DNA of 64,000 nt from positions 1 to 64,000 of the forward strand of contig NZ_RKRG01000004.1 in NCBI RefSeq assembly GCF_003814835.1. Direction: 5' to 3'. The position numbers were made by a program, and so were the translations under genes. The notes under the pieces are model-generated. The model made no database searches. It was not told where the DNA came from and worked only from the letters and a program-made list of their open reading frames with translations. The stretch comes from Methanobrevibacter gottschalkii DSM 11977. GTDB taxonomy: Archaea; Methanobacteriota; Methanobacteria; Methanobacteriales; Methanobacteriaceae. Each line of letters opens with the position of its first letter. Position 1 is the first letter of the stretch. Positions 37,117 to 45,555 of this stretch are shown here, in pieces.

Positions 37117-38376
37117 ATGGGAAAAGGTGAAGAATTAACTACAACAAAATATTTAATTCATGCTCAAATTACTGCTAATGGTATTGTAGAAAAACCTGAT
37201 GTTGTTGGTGCTGTATTTGGGCAAACTGAAGGATTACTCAGTAATGATTTGGATTTAAGAGAATTACAAAGAACTGGGAGAATCGGAAGAATTCAAGTTA
37301 ACATTCATTCCAATAGTGGAAGAGCAAAAGGAGAAATTGTAATTCCATCAAGTTTGGACAGAGTTGAAACTGCCATCCTTGCCGCATCTCTTGAAACTAT
37401 TAATCGTGTAGGTCCTTGTGAAGCTGAAATTCAAACCACCAAAGTTGAAGATGTAAGGGCGGTTAAAAGAGAACAAGTTGTCAACCGTGCTAAAGAAATT
37501 TACAAAAACATGGTTGAAAGCGTTGGTCCTACCAGCATTAAAATGATTGAAGAAGTAAGAGAGGCAATGAGAGTTCATGAAATCTCCGAATATGGAGAAG
37601 ATCGATTACCTGCCGGCCCTGCCATCCACTCATCTGATGCGATTATAGTAGTGGAAGGACGTAGTGATGTTTTAAACTTACTCAAATACGGTATTAAAAA
37701 CACTGTCGCTGTTGAAGGTGTAAGTGTACCCCATTCCATTGGTGAGTTAAGTAAAAAAAGAACCACAACTGCATTCGTCGATGGAGATAGAGGTGGAGAA
37801 CTCATCTTAAAAGAACTTTTACAAATTGGTGATGTTGACTTTATTACACGTGCTCCAAAAGGAAAAGAAGTTGAAGATTTGGAAAAAGACGAAGTTTTAG
37901 TCGCACTTAGGGACAAAGTTCCTACAGCACAATTCCTAGCTACCACCAATATCTTAAATGAAAATCCTAAAAAAGAACACATCAAAAATCGTAATAATAA
38001 CAGAAACAACACTAAATACGATAAAAAACAAAAATACAATAATAACCGCCGTGAAGAACAGCATGTTGTAGATGAACCGGTTATTGAAGATGATGAAGTA
38101 AGTCTAATGAAAGACATGCTTAGAGAATTCGAAGGAACCGGTGTTGGAGCAATATTGGATGAAGCATTAAATATGACTAAAGAAGTTGAAGTGGAAAACA
38201 TCTATGAAGAAATTAAAAACATAGAAGGAACTGCTGATGCTGTGATATTTGACGGAGTTATCAGCCAAAGATTAGTTGATGCAGCCTCAGAAAAAGGCAT
38301 TAAAAAATTAGTAGCATTTAAATCCGTCAATATTGTTAAAAAACCGCATAATGTTAAAATTATAACTATTAATTAA
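37117..38376 (+). CDS. dnaG: Archaeal DnaG-like protein (TOPRIM primase homologue)
   Basis: 419 residues. The TOPRIM domain (about 168-250) shows IIVVEGRSDVLNLLKYG with the catalytic Glu and TAFVDGDRGGELIL with the DxD metal site. An N-terminal domain (MGKGEELTTTKYLIHAQITA) and a C-terminal domain (about 345-419) are typical of archaeal DnaG; they are joined by a long polar Asn/Lys-rich linker (about 285-330). The family copurifies with the exosome and also has primase activity in some archaea. Length is normal. Confidence 0.93.
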   Translation: MGKGEELTTTKYLIHAQITANGIVEKPDVVGAVFGQTEGLLSNDLDLRELQRTGRIGRIQVNIHSNSGRAKGEIVIPSSLDRVETAILAASLETINRVGPCEAEIQTTKVEDVRAVKREQVVNRAKEIYKNMVESVGPTSIKMIEEVREAMRVHEISEYGEDRLPAGPAIHSSDAIIVVEGRSDVLNLLKYGIKNTVAVEGVSVPHSIGELSKKRTTTAFVDGDRGGELILKELLQIGDVDFITRAPKGKEVEDLEKDEVLVALRDKVPTAQFLATTNILNENPKKEHIKNRNNNRNNTKYDKKQKYNNNRREEQHVVDEPVIEDDEVSLMKDMLREFEGTGVGAILDEALNMTKEVEVENIYEEIKNIEGTADAVIFDGVISQRLVDAASEKGIKKLVAFKSVNIVKKPHNVKIITIN

Positions 38377-38379
38377 ACT

Positions 38380-38412
38380 GAGAATCAAATAATTCTCATT
38401 TATTATTTTTAT
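38380..38412 (+). terminator. Hairpin and T-rich run after dnaG
   Basis: GAGAAT-CAAATA-ATTCTC stem just after the stop, followed by ATTTATTATTTTTATT. It separates dnaG from bioY, which has its own RBS. Confidence 0.55.
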
Positions 38413-38429
38413 TGAATTGGAGGAATAAA

Positions 38430-39041
38430 ATGAATATTAATATTGAAAACTACTACAGTACTAGAAAAAATGTTTTTGAAAGAATTCAAGATGCTGGTAC
38501 TGCAACCAAAGTACTCATGTCATTAATGATGGCATGTTTTACTGGTATAATGGCACAAATAATTATTCCATTACCATGGACTCCAGTTCCAGTTACTGCT
38601 CAAACATTTGCAGTATTATGTTCTGGTTTATTATTAGGTAAAAAATATGGATGTCTAAGCCAAATTTTATATGTTGTTTTAGGTGTAGCATTTATTCCAT
38701 GGTTTGGAGGAATGACCGGTGGATTTGAAACATTACTCGGATCAACTGGCGGATTCCTTATTGGATTTATTATTGCATCCTGCTTTATCGGAACAATAAC
38801 TGAAAAATATGCTGATGCTCGTAATTTCAAAAAAATGGCGGCTGTAATTGGTATTGCAAATTTCTCATTAATTTACATTCCAGGACTTTTAGGCCTTGCA
38901 TTATGGTTAAACTTAACTCAAGGCACAAGCGTTGGTATTGTTGATCTTTTAATGATGGGACTTGTACCATTTATCGCCGGAGATATTGTAAAAATATTAG
39001 GTGCGGCATCCGTGTCCAAAGTATTTTTACCAAAAGAATAA
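38430..39041 (+). CDS. bioY: Biotin transporter substrate-binding subunit BioY
   Basis: 203 residues, six membrane helices. Signature segments are MAQIIIPLPWTPVPVTAQTF, VLCSGLLLGKKYGCLSQILY and LLGSTGGFLIGFIIASCFIG, all diagnostic of BioY, the S component of ECF-type biotin uptake. No ECF ATPase or T subunit is adjacent, so it either shares a remote energising module or works alone. GGAGGA at 38419-38424 selects the ATG at 38430. Confidence 0.92.
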   Translation: MNINIENYYSTRKNVFERIQDAGTATKVLMSLMMACFTGIMAQIIIPLPWTPVPVTAQTFAVLCSGLLLGKKYGCLSQILYVVLGVAFIPWFGGMTGGFETLLGSTGGFLIGFIIASCFIGTITEKYADARNFKKMAAVIGIANFSLIYIPGLLGLALWLNLTQGTSVGIVDLLMMGLVPFIAGDIVKILGAASVSKVFLPKE

Positions 39042-39066
39042 GGTTATTTCAACCTTTCTTTTTTTA
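39040..39066 (+). terminator. Terminator of bioY
   Basis: AAGGTT-ATTTC-AACCTT stem overlapping the stop codon, followed by TCTTTTTTTATTTTA. The next gene starts 46 bases downstream. Confidence 0.65.
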
Positions 39067-39086
39067 TTTTATTTTTATTGATTATA

Positions 39087-39485
39087 ATGAAACTTATTTT
39101 AAGAGGACATCATTTATTGTGTCTTAAAGGTTTTCAAGGCTATGGATACGATGAAAAATTTACAAAAAACATGACTGATATTAATTCAAAGCGAAAATCA
39201 CCAGAGACAGTTATTAAATTAACAAACTCTCCTGACGATATTTGTAAAGCATGTCCCAATTTAAGAAACAATATATGTGAGAATGAAGCTCAAAATGATA
39301 AAATTGTTTTAATGGACGATCAAGTATTGGAAAAATTAGATTCCTCAAAAGAATATAATTCAGTTGAGCTATTTAAAAGAATTGAACATATTTTTAATAC
39401 AAAAGAGAGTGTTTGTGAAATTTGCTTTAACTGCATATGGCATGAGAAATGTTTATTTTATCAAAAGATTGGAAAACGAATTTAG
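39087..39485 (+). CDS. DUF1284-family protein with cysteine clusters
   Basis: 132 residues. The start MKLILRGHHLLCLKGFQGYG is the DUF1284 signature; two Cys groups follow (DICKACPNLRNNICE and VCEICFNCIWHEKC), which suggests zinc or an iron-sulfur cluster. I use the ATG at 39087; a TTG at 39078 is in frame. The role of this family is unknown. Confidence 0.8.
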   Translation: MKLILRGHHLLCLKGFQGYGYDEKFTKNMTDINSKRKSPETVIKLTNSPDDICKACPNLRNNICENEAQNDKIVLMDDQVLEKLDSSKEYNSVELFKRIEHIFNTKESVCEICFNCIWHEKCLFYQKIGKRI

Positions 39486-39582
39486 TTTCTCGATTTAATT
39501 TCATAATTTTATATCTAAAATTCTTCAAAATCCCCTAAGATTATAAAAGCAGTTAAAAAAAAAAACTTAGAAGATTATAATA

Positions 39583-40392
39583 TTATAGAATTAATTTTTC
39601 AAATTTTCCAATCCGGTTATTTCTAGGTTTTAAAAATGGAGATGCAATTGTAATAAAAATCGGAGAATATCTTTTCATCACATTTGTTAAATTATAATCC
39701 CCAGTCATTTTAAACATTGGACAAATCATTTCAAAGTCTTCGGTTTCATTTATACCCCATCTAAATACAGCTCCAGTCTGTTTTACAGTGTCATGTTTCT
39801 TTTGGTTTTTTACCATCCAATGAGTCATTAATTCTAAAAGCAGTTCAACTTTTCCAAAACTTTCAGAAATCTTAAAAAACAAATTTTTTACATCTTCTTC
39901 AGATAAATACATTAAAAAACCTTCAGCTATAATCAGTACATTATCTTTATTTTCAATTTTATCAATCCAACAAAAATCAAGTGCTGAAGTAGGAATATCT
40001 GTAACTCTGTCTTTTTTATCTATGAGCTTATCCCTTAACGAAATTATATTTTCAAAATCAATATTATACCAATTTATTTTACCGTTATCGACCCTACTAA
40101 ATCTATCATCCAAACCGCATGCTAAATTAACAACAGAACATTCCGGATTATTTTTAATATATTTAGAAACCTCATCATCCAATATAATAGTTCTTGCCGC
40201 ACATCCCCAAAAGTTCATTTTATTTTTAGATTCTTTAAATCGTTCTTTAAAATTGTAATCAAGATTTTTAACAATTCCTATTGCAGTTTTATCATAGAAT
40301 GCAGGATTTTTTCTATTGCTTTCCAATGCTCTCGAATATAATGGAACTAGCATTGTTTCACTAACACCAGACAGATTTACTTTTTCTTTCAT
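39583..40392 (-). CDS. SAM-dependent O-methyltransferase (LCM/PPM family)
   Basis: 269 residues. VVNLACGLDDRFSRVD is the SAM-binding motif I, NWYNIDFENIISLRDK is the acidic loop, and VLIIAEGFLMYLSEEDVKNL is the motif typical of leucine-carboxyl and polyketide-type methyltransferases. It would methylate a carboxylate or hydroxyl of a small molecule. It has a GAGGTG ribosome binding site. An 18-base perfect palindrome sits 25-42 bases upstream of the start, 25 bases downstream of a TATA-like sequence, suggesting repression by a DtxR-like metal regulator. The spacer 39486-39582 is AT-rich. Confidence 0.85.
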   Translation of the reverse strand: MKEKVNLSGVSETMLVPLYSRALESNRKNPAFYDKTAIGIVKNLDYNFKERFKESKNKMNFWGCAARTIILDDEVSKYIKNNPECSVVNLACGLDDRFSRVDNGKINWYNIDFENIISLRDKLIDKKDRVTDIPTSALDFCWIDKIENKDNVLIIAEGFLMYLSEEDVKNLFFKISESFGKVELLLELMTHWMVKNQKKHDTVKQTGAVFRWGINETEDFEMICPMFKMTGDYNLTNVMKRYSPIFITIASPFLKPRNNRIGKFEKLIL

Positions 40393-40416
40393 GAAAACAC
40401 CTCTTCAAATTATAAT

Positions 40417-40434
40417 ATTTAGGTATACCTAAAT
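40417..40434. promoter_or_regulatory. Palindromic operator, DtxR-like, with TATA box
   Basis: Perfect palindrome ATTTAGGTATACCTAAAT, centred about 25 bases downstream of the minus-strand TATA-like sequence TTATATATGA (about 40445-40456), that is, at the expected transcription start of the methyltransferase gene. The half-site TTAGGT matches those bound by DtxR/IdeR-type iron or manganese repressors. Confidence 0.65.
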
Positions 40435-40622
40435 TTTTAATTCATCATATATAATCTTTTCACTAAAAATAATCCATAATTGATTCAATCCATTATTTAA
40501 CAGGATGTTTAATAATATGATTTTAACAACTTCTAAAATAGATTAATATATTTTGAGGAAACCTATGCCTAGATTTACGGGTATAAAATGTGATATTCAC
40601 AAATTTTATAATAAAAAGAGAA

Positions 40623-40648
40623 TTAAATGATATTTTAATATCATTTAA
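40623..40648 (-). terminator. Long AT hairpin after small membrane protein
   Basis: Perfect 12-base inverted repeat TTAAATGATATT / AATATCATTTAA with a 2-base loop; on the minus strand it follows the 40687 stop and is followed by TTCTCTTTTTATTATAAAA. Confidence 0.55.
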
Positions 40649-40686
40649 AAGTTTAAAGAAATTATTATCAACCAATGAATTCCCAA

Positions 40687-40911
40687 TTAGTCTGGATCAC
40701 TTGCAGACCCTTCAGAATAAGTTTCAGTTGTCGGAACCAGTTTCAACTTTCCGTTATCATCCAACATCCAGAGATAAACCACATCATCATGCCTTTCATT
40801 TAAACTAGAATCAGACTCATGGAAATTATCTGACGAATAGAAATAACAGGATAATGCCAAACCAATTATTAAAACACCAATAATTAATATTAAAAACTTT
40901 GAATTGAACAT
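40687..40911 (-). CDS. Small membrane-anchored or secreted protein
   Basis: 74 residues: an N-terminal hydrophobic segment (FLILIIGVLIIGLALSCYFY) followed by an acidic, Ser-rich ectodomain (DVVYLWMLDDNGKLKLVPTT). The Cys after the hydrophobic stretch could be a lipid attachment site, but the context is not a classical lipobox. It starts 9 bases inside an AT-rich spacer with the RBS-like GGGGGA. Not recognised. Confidence 0.6.
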   Translation of the reverse strand: MFNSKFLILIIGVLIIGLALSCYFYSSDNFHESDSSLNERHDDVVYLWMLDDNGKLKLVPTTETYSEGSASDPD

Positions 40912-41628
40912 TTAAGAATTCCCCCAAATATTATTGAAGTGATAATATGAAACAGTATATTTTATTAAGAGTATTGGATGATGTATATTCGCAATATAAT
41001 TTTCTTAAGATCATATGTTTCCAATTGAATTCCAAACACCTAATAAATCATATTCTTTAGCATGATATTATCCTGAATATTACTAACAACAATATATTAT
41101 CATTAGATGAACTAACCCCACTCCAATGTAAAATTACAATAATTGTAAAAATTAAAAAGACTTTCCTATTTAATCACGTGACCCTTTTTTAAGTAATAGA
41201 AATTTTTAGTTAAATATCTTTTCTTTAATAATACTAATAAATCATTAATTAAAATAGTTATCCAACTAATAATTTTGTATATAAATTATAATATATAAAC
41301 ATATTTCAATACATTTTTTATAAATGTTATTAAAAAATAAATATATTTTAATATATTTAAATAATAAACTAAAAAATAATAAAATAATATAAATTTATAA
41401 TATATTCATAAATACCATTCAATATAAAGATATTTAATAAATTTGAAAAATAAAATTAAACAATTAAAATACAAAAAACATATTAGTAAATATTTAAAAA
41501 AAAGTAGTAAAAAATATTTTAAATTGAATATTTTTAATCAAAATATTCAAAAAATCAAATGAAAAAATATAAAATTTAGAAATATTTATAATTAAATCAT
41601 ATCTTAAAAAAAATATTTTTTAGGGGAT
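40912..41628. other. Extremely AT-rich spacer upstream of adhesin
   Basis: 717 bases with no gene. From about 41210 to 41620 the sequence is almost only A and T (long runs such as AATATATTTAAATAATAAAC), much more so than other spacers in the window. It ends in AGGGGAT, the RBS of the adhesin pseudogene, so it should include its promoter. Confidence 0.55.
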
Positions 41629-44024
41629 ATGCAAATGAGAAAGAACTATTTTTAGAAGACAATAATGATGATGAAATTATCAATATTGAAGATGAAGAAA
41701 TAAAAAGTGAAACTGACAATGGAACATTTGCTGCATTGGAAAATAAAATCAACGCAGGATACGGTTCCACAATAACATTAGAAAATGATTATGAATATGA
41801 GGAATCTGGATATAGTTCTGGAATAGAAATTACTCAGGATATAACTATTGATGGGAAAGGTCATACAATCGACGCCAAAGGACAAACAAGAATTTTCGAT
41901 GTGGAAGCAGGCAAGGTAACATTGAAAAATATTACTTTTAAAAATGGAATGCAAAACTTCTTTTTTGGTGGTGGAGCCATTCTCTGGAAGTCACTTGATG
42001 GAATCATTACTAATTGTACTTTTATAAATAACTATGCTCCGTCTGGTGGAGCAATTCGCTTGGAAGCCTGGGACAATACAATATCTGATTGTACTTTCAT
42101 AAGAAACACTGCCAATCAAGGAGGAGCTATAAATTTGAATACAACTAATTACGCTTCAATTTCCAATTGTGTTTTTGTGAATAATGATATTTACTCAGTG
42201 CAAGGTGATGGATGTAAAATAAACAACAATATTTTCATGAGTTGTTCAATTGGTTTTGACTTTACTCGAAATTATAATATTGATAATAATTGGTTTGGGA
42301 ATAATGCAAGTAATTATACTTATAAACCAAATGAGTTTTGTAATAATTGGTTGTTTTTAAATGCAACAACAGATCCCAACACAGTTTCAGTTTCAAACAC
42401 TGCAGACATTATCTTTAAATTATATGCCTATAATTCAACTTCAGGAAACATCTCTAAATATGATAATGCGCCATTTAAAAATCTTAATTTAACAATCACT
42501 GCAACAAATGGTAATATTGATAAGAATATTGCTAAATTAGGAGAAACTATCAAATATACTGCTTCCAGTGTTGGAACTGGCAATGTATCTGCCAAAGTGG
42601 AAAATGTAGAATATACAATTGGATTAGACATCATTCCAATAGAAACTAAGCTTATACTTAATTCGACTGATACAATTATTGATAGCATCAGTACTGTTGG
42701 CATCAATGTAACTGATATTAATAATAATCCTTTAAGTGGTGTTGTTAAATTAACAATCAAAGATAATAAAGGTAATGAATACAACACTACTGTAACAGTG
42801 AAAACTGGCATTACTACTTACATATATCCTGCAGATAAAACAAATATCAGTAAAATTGTAAATATAACTGGTTTTTATCTTGGAAATGATACTTTAGGGT
42901 ATGTTGATTCTCCAGTAGCAGAAACCAAATTTAGGGTTGATAAACTTAACGCTACTGTAAACCTTGTAGTAAACAATTACACAATCAGAAACTTCTCAGT
43001 AAACATTACAGTAACTGGTAAAAATACTGACAGAATAGTAGAAAATGGTAGTTTAATAATCTATGCAAATAGAGAAAAAATTGACGAGATAAATATTACA
43101 GATGGTAAAGCTGAAAATATATTATTAAATATCACCAAAATAGGAAATTATGAATTATCAGTTGCATATAGTGGAAATAACGTATTCAATGAAAACAATA
43201 CTTTTTCAAAAAATGTAACTGCTATAAAAATAAGTACTATTATTTCAGCAAATAACATTATCACTACTTATAACACTGATAAATACTTAGAAATTACTTT
43301 ATTAGATAGTGAAAAAAATCCATTAAACAATGCAACATTATCTGTTGACTTGAATGGGGCTAAAAAATACACAACTTATAAAAATGGACAAATAAAAATA
43401 GCATTAGGTAGTTTAGTTCCGAAAACATACACTGCAAAAGTAAGTTTTGCCGGAAATGATATTTATAGTCCCTATTCTACCAGCTTTAAGGTTGTAGTTG
43501 AAAAAGCGACACCAACAATAACTGCAAAAACAAAAATCTTTAAATTTGAGGACAAAACCAAAAAATACACTATAACTCTCAAGAACAACAAAGGAATTGT
43601 AATGAAAAACACAAAAGTTACTTTAACTATTAATGGAAAAACCTACACTGCAACAACAAACACTAACGGTGTAGCAACTTTCAAATTTAATAAATTGAAT
43701 AAAAAAGGAACATATACTGCATCTATCACATATTCAGGAGATAAATATTACAACAAACTAATCAAAAAAGCTAAAATAAAAATAAAAGCACCTGCCTGGA
43801 AAACAGTAGCAAAAGGTAGCAAAAATAAGGCAATAGTTAAAAAAATTCAAAAGACTTTGAAAAACAATGGATACTACCTTAAGTACAATGGAAGATACTT
43901 GAAAATAGATGGAATTTTCCAAAAATATACTCAAATTGCCGTAAAACATTTCCAAAAAGCAAATAAACTTAAAACAACTGGAAAAGTAGATTACAAAACT
44001 GCTAAAAAACTAAAAATAATTTAA
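41629..44024 (+). pseudogene. Adhesin-like protein lacking its signal peptide, with PG-binding domain
   Basis: An RBS (AGGGGA) and start at 41629/41635 encode only MQMRKNYF and a TAG. The protein frame resumes one base off as LEDNNDDEIINIEDEEIKSE and runs open to 44024; the first in-frame ATG is at 41736 (762 residues). The hydrophobic core of a signal peptide is missing, apparently by deletion at about 41650. The rest is a beta-helix (DITIDGKGHTIDAKG; PSGGAIRLE), four or five Ig-like domains (for example KYTITLKNNKGIVMKNTKVT), and a C-terminal peptidoglycan-binding-type domain (about 690-762 of the 762; VKKIQKTLKNNGYYLKYNG and KIDGIFQKYTQIAVKHFQKA). Without export it should not reach the surface. 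Confidence 0.7.
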
Positions 44025-44060
44025 AATAAGGACTTTAAACTCCTTATTTTATTTTTTTAT
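44025..44060 (+). terminator. Terminator of the truncated adhesin
   Basis: AATAAGGA-CTTTAAAC-TCCTTATT stem followed by TTATTTTTTTATTTA, directly after the stop codon. Confidence 0.65.
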
Positions 44061-44256
44061 TTAATCAAATATTTATCAGATATCATTTTTAATATAATCA
44101 ATATTATTGCAAATATAACTTAAAATAAATTCCGTGCTTTCATTATCTGTATTTAATCAATGCTGACTATTGATTCATTTACACAATTGAATATCAGACC
44201 CATATTTAATTTTTGAATAAATGCATTAAAAATATTCAATTAAAACTTAAAAAATA

Positions 44257-44595
44257 TTATTTTTCCATATCTCTGAAATATTTTTCAATAATTGTATTGT
44301 CTTCTTTTGTGAATTTTATTTTTGAACTTTCAATTATAAAATTTGAAAATTGTGGGTTTTTTTCAATCCATTTTTCAACAGCTTGCACATAATCATACTC
44401 ATCTTTTCGTATAGCTTGTCTTTCTTCCCAATTTATATCTAACCATTGCTAATATAACTTCTTATCATGTTTTTCTAAAAATATCTCCCATTTACCTATG
44501 TCAATCCAATGTAAAATGGGTATGGGAAGATATCCTTCGTGTTTTTCTAATTTATCTTTATTTTTAATTATTTCTACAATATTAATTTCTTTCAT
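44257..44595 (-). pseudogene. Small gene interrupted by one in-frame amber codon
   Basis: A 113-codon frame beginning MKEINIVEIIKNKDKLEKHE, with GYLPIPILHWIDIGKWEIFL and, after a TAG at 44449-44451 (codon 49), QWLDINWEERQAIRKDEYDY and YVQAVEKWIEKNPQFSNFII up to a TAA at 44257. Both sides have protein-like composition and no frameshift, so a single base change broke it. The product is small, charged and cytosolic; I do not recognise it. It stands alone in a 1.4-kb spacer. Amber read-through as pyrrolysine is unlikely in this lineage. Confidence 0.65.
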
Positions 44596-45049
44596 AATAA
44601 CCCATCCAGTAAAATAACAATTGCTTTCCTATTGATTGGATCAGATTTATAAACTATATATTATGTATTTTTTCCAAGTAATAATTCATGTTCTCGAGCA
44701 TGTCCTGAAATTTACCATGAGAACAACGACCATTTAATGCTAATCCTTTTGTATTTTCATTTCCTAAAACTGTAATTTCCGTTTTGAATAATTTCATTAA
44801 AAATATTCAATTCAAACACTGCTAAATTTTTCCTTAAAATTGCATTTAAAGAGTTTATTTTTCTTTATTAAAAAAATTTGTGAGGACATAATTTTTATAC
44901 CTAAATTAGGAGCATATTTCCTTAAATTAATTAACATAACAATAATATTAATATTTATTTTTCATCAATTCCAAGGAATGGAATTCTTAACTAAACAGTC
45001 TATATGTACTCACAGCTAATAAAATTCATTAAATATTTTAATTTTATGA
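44596..45049. other. Intergenic stretch
   Basis: About 450 bases of AT-rich DNA with no ORF or RNA structure that I can support. It precedes the two short inverted-repeat elements. Confidence 0.4.
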
Positions 45050-45151
45050 TGTTCGCCAAAAATCTAAAATTAATTTTTGAAACTGATTAAAAATACTTCA
45101 ATTCAAAAACAAAGAAAAATTTGCATCGAAAAAATTACTTTTGGTGGACAT
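45050..45151. repeat. Short inverted-repeat (MITE-like) element, copy 1
   Basis: About 102 bases bounded by ATGTTCGCCAAAA at the left and TTTTGGTGGACAT at the right, which are imperfect inverted repeats of each other. The interior (ACTTCAATTCAAAAACAAAG, then AAATTTGCAT and AAATTACTTTTGG) matches the second copy 85 bases downstream. Non-coding. Confidence 0.6.
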
Positions 45152-45235
45152 TCTTTAAAAGACTCATTTAACCAATGATATTTAATAAGTTATTAAATGA
45201 ATTAAACTCATATTTTTCAACAAATCCGCATAATA

Positions 45236-45338
45236 ATGTCTGTCAAAACTCAAAAATTACTATTTGATAAACACATGATGATTTAATTGTAAAATAAAGG
45301 AAATTTTGCATAGTTTAATTTACTTTTGGCAGATACAC
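45236..45338. repeat. Short inverted-repeat (MITE-like) element, copy 2
   Basis: About 103 bases starting ATGTCTGTCAAAA and ending TTTTGGCAGATACACAT, in the same orientation as copy 1, sharing AATTGTAAAATAAAG, AAATTTTGCAT and TTTACTTTTGGC. Non-coding; it lies about 110 bases upstream of tRNA-Gln. Confidence 0.6.
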
Positions 45339-45410
45339 ATGAATAAAAAAGAAAAAAAGTATTAAGTTCCAATAAATGGAAAAATAACCGATAGCTATAA
45401 ATAGTACATT

Positions 45411-45426
45411 ATAAATATATATTAAA
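45411..45426 (+). promoter_or_regulatory. TATA box of tRNA-Gln
   Basis: ATAAATATATATTAAA centred about 32 bases upstream of the tRNA, the spacing expected of archaeal promoters of stable RNAs. Confidence 0.6.
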
Positions 45427-45450
45427 TGTTGTATATGTTACAGCATGTAT

Positions 45451-45522
45451 AGTCCCGTAGGGTAGTGGTAATCCTTCTAGGCTTTGGACCCGGAGACGGC
45501 GGTTCGACTCCGCTCGGGACTA
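45451..45522 (+). tRNA. tRNA-Gln (UUG)
   Basis: 72 bases folding as a cloverleaf: acceptor AGTCCCG / CGGGACT with discriminator A, D arm GGG...TCC with GG in the loop, anticodon loop CTTTGGA (anticodon TTG), T arm with GGTTCGACTCC. CCA is not encoded. The anticodon stem CTAGG / CCCGG has one A-C mismatch at its third pair (A29-C41). It ends 33 bases before an ATP-grasp gene and may be co-transcribed with it. Confidence 0.93.
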
Positions 45523-45555
45523 TTACTTTTAATAACTTTTTTTACTTGATATCTT

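Noticed and set aside
37575-38201. Long antisense ORF inside dnaG
   Set aside because: A Ser-rich shadow of the codon usage of dnaG, with no RBS or protein-like pattern.
34596-38376. Replication origin near tfb, gar1 and dnaG
   Set aside because: No orc1/cdc6 gene, origin-recognition repeats or clear skew switch could be seen.
44449-44451. Amber codon read as pyrrolysine
   Set aside because: Pyrrolysine systems belong mainly to methylamine-using methanogens, and the gene is no methyltransferase; a plain nonsense mutation is simpler.
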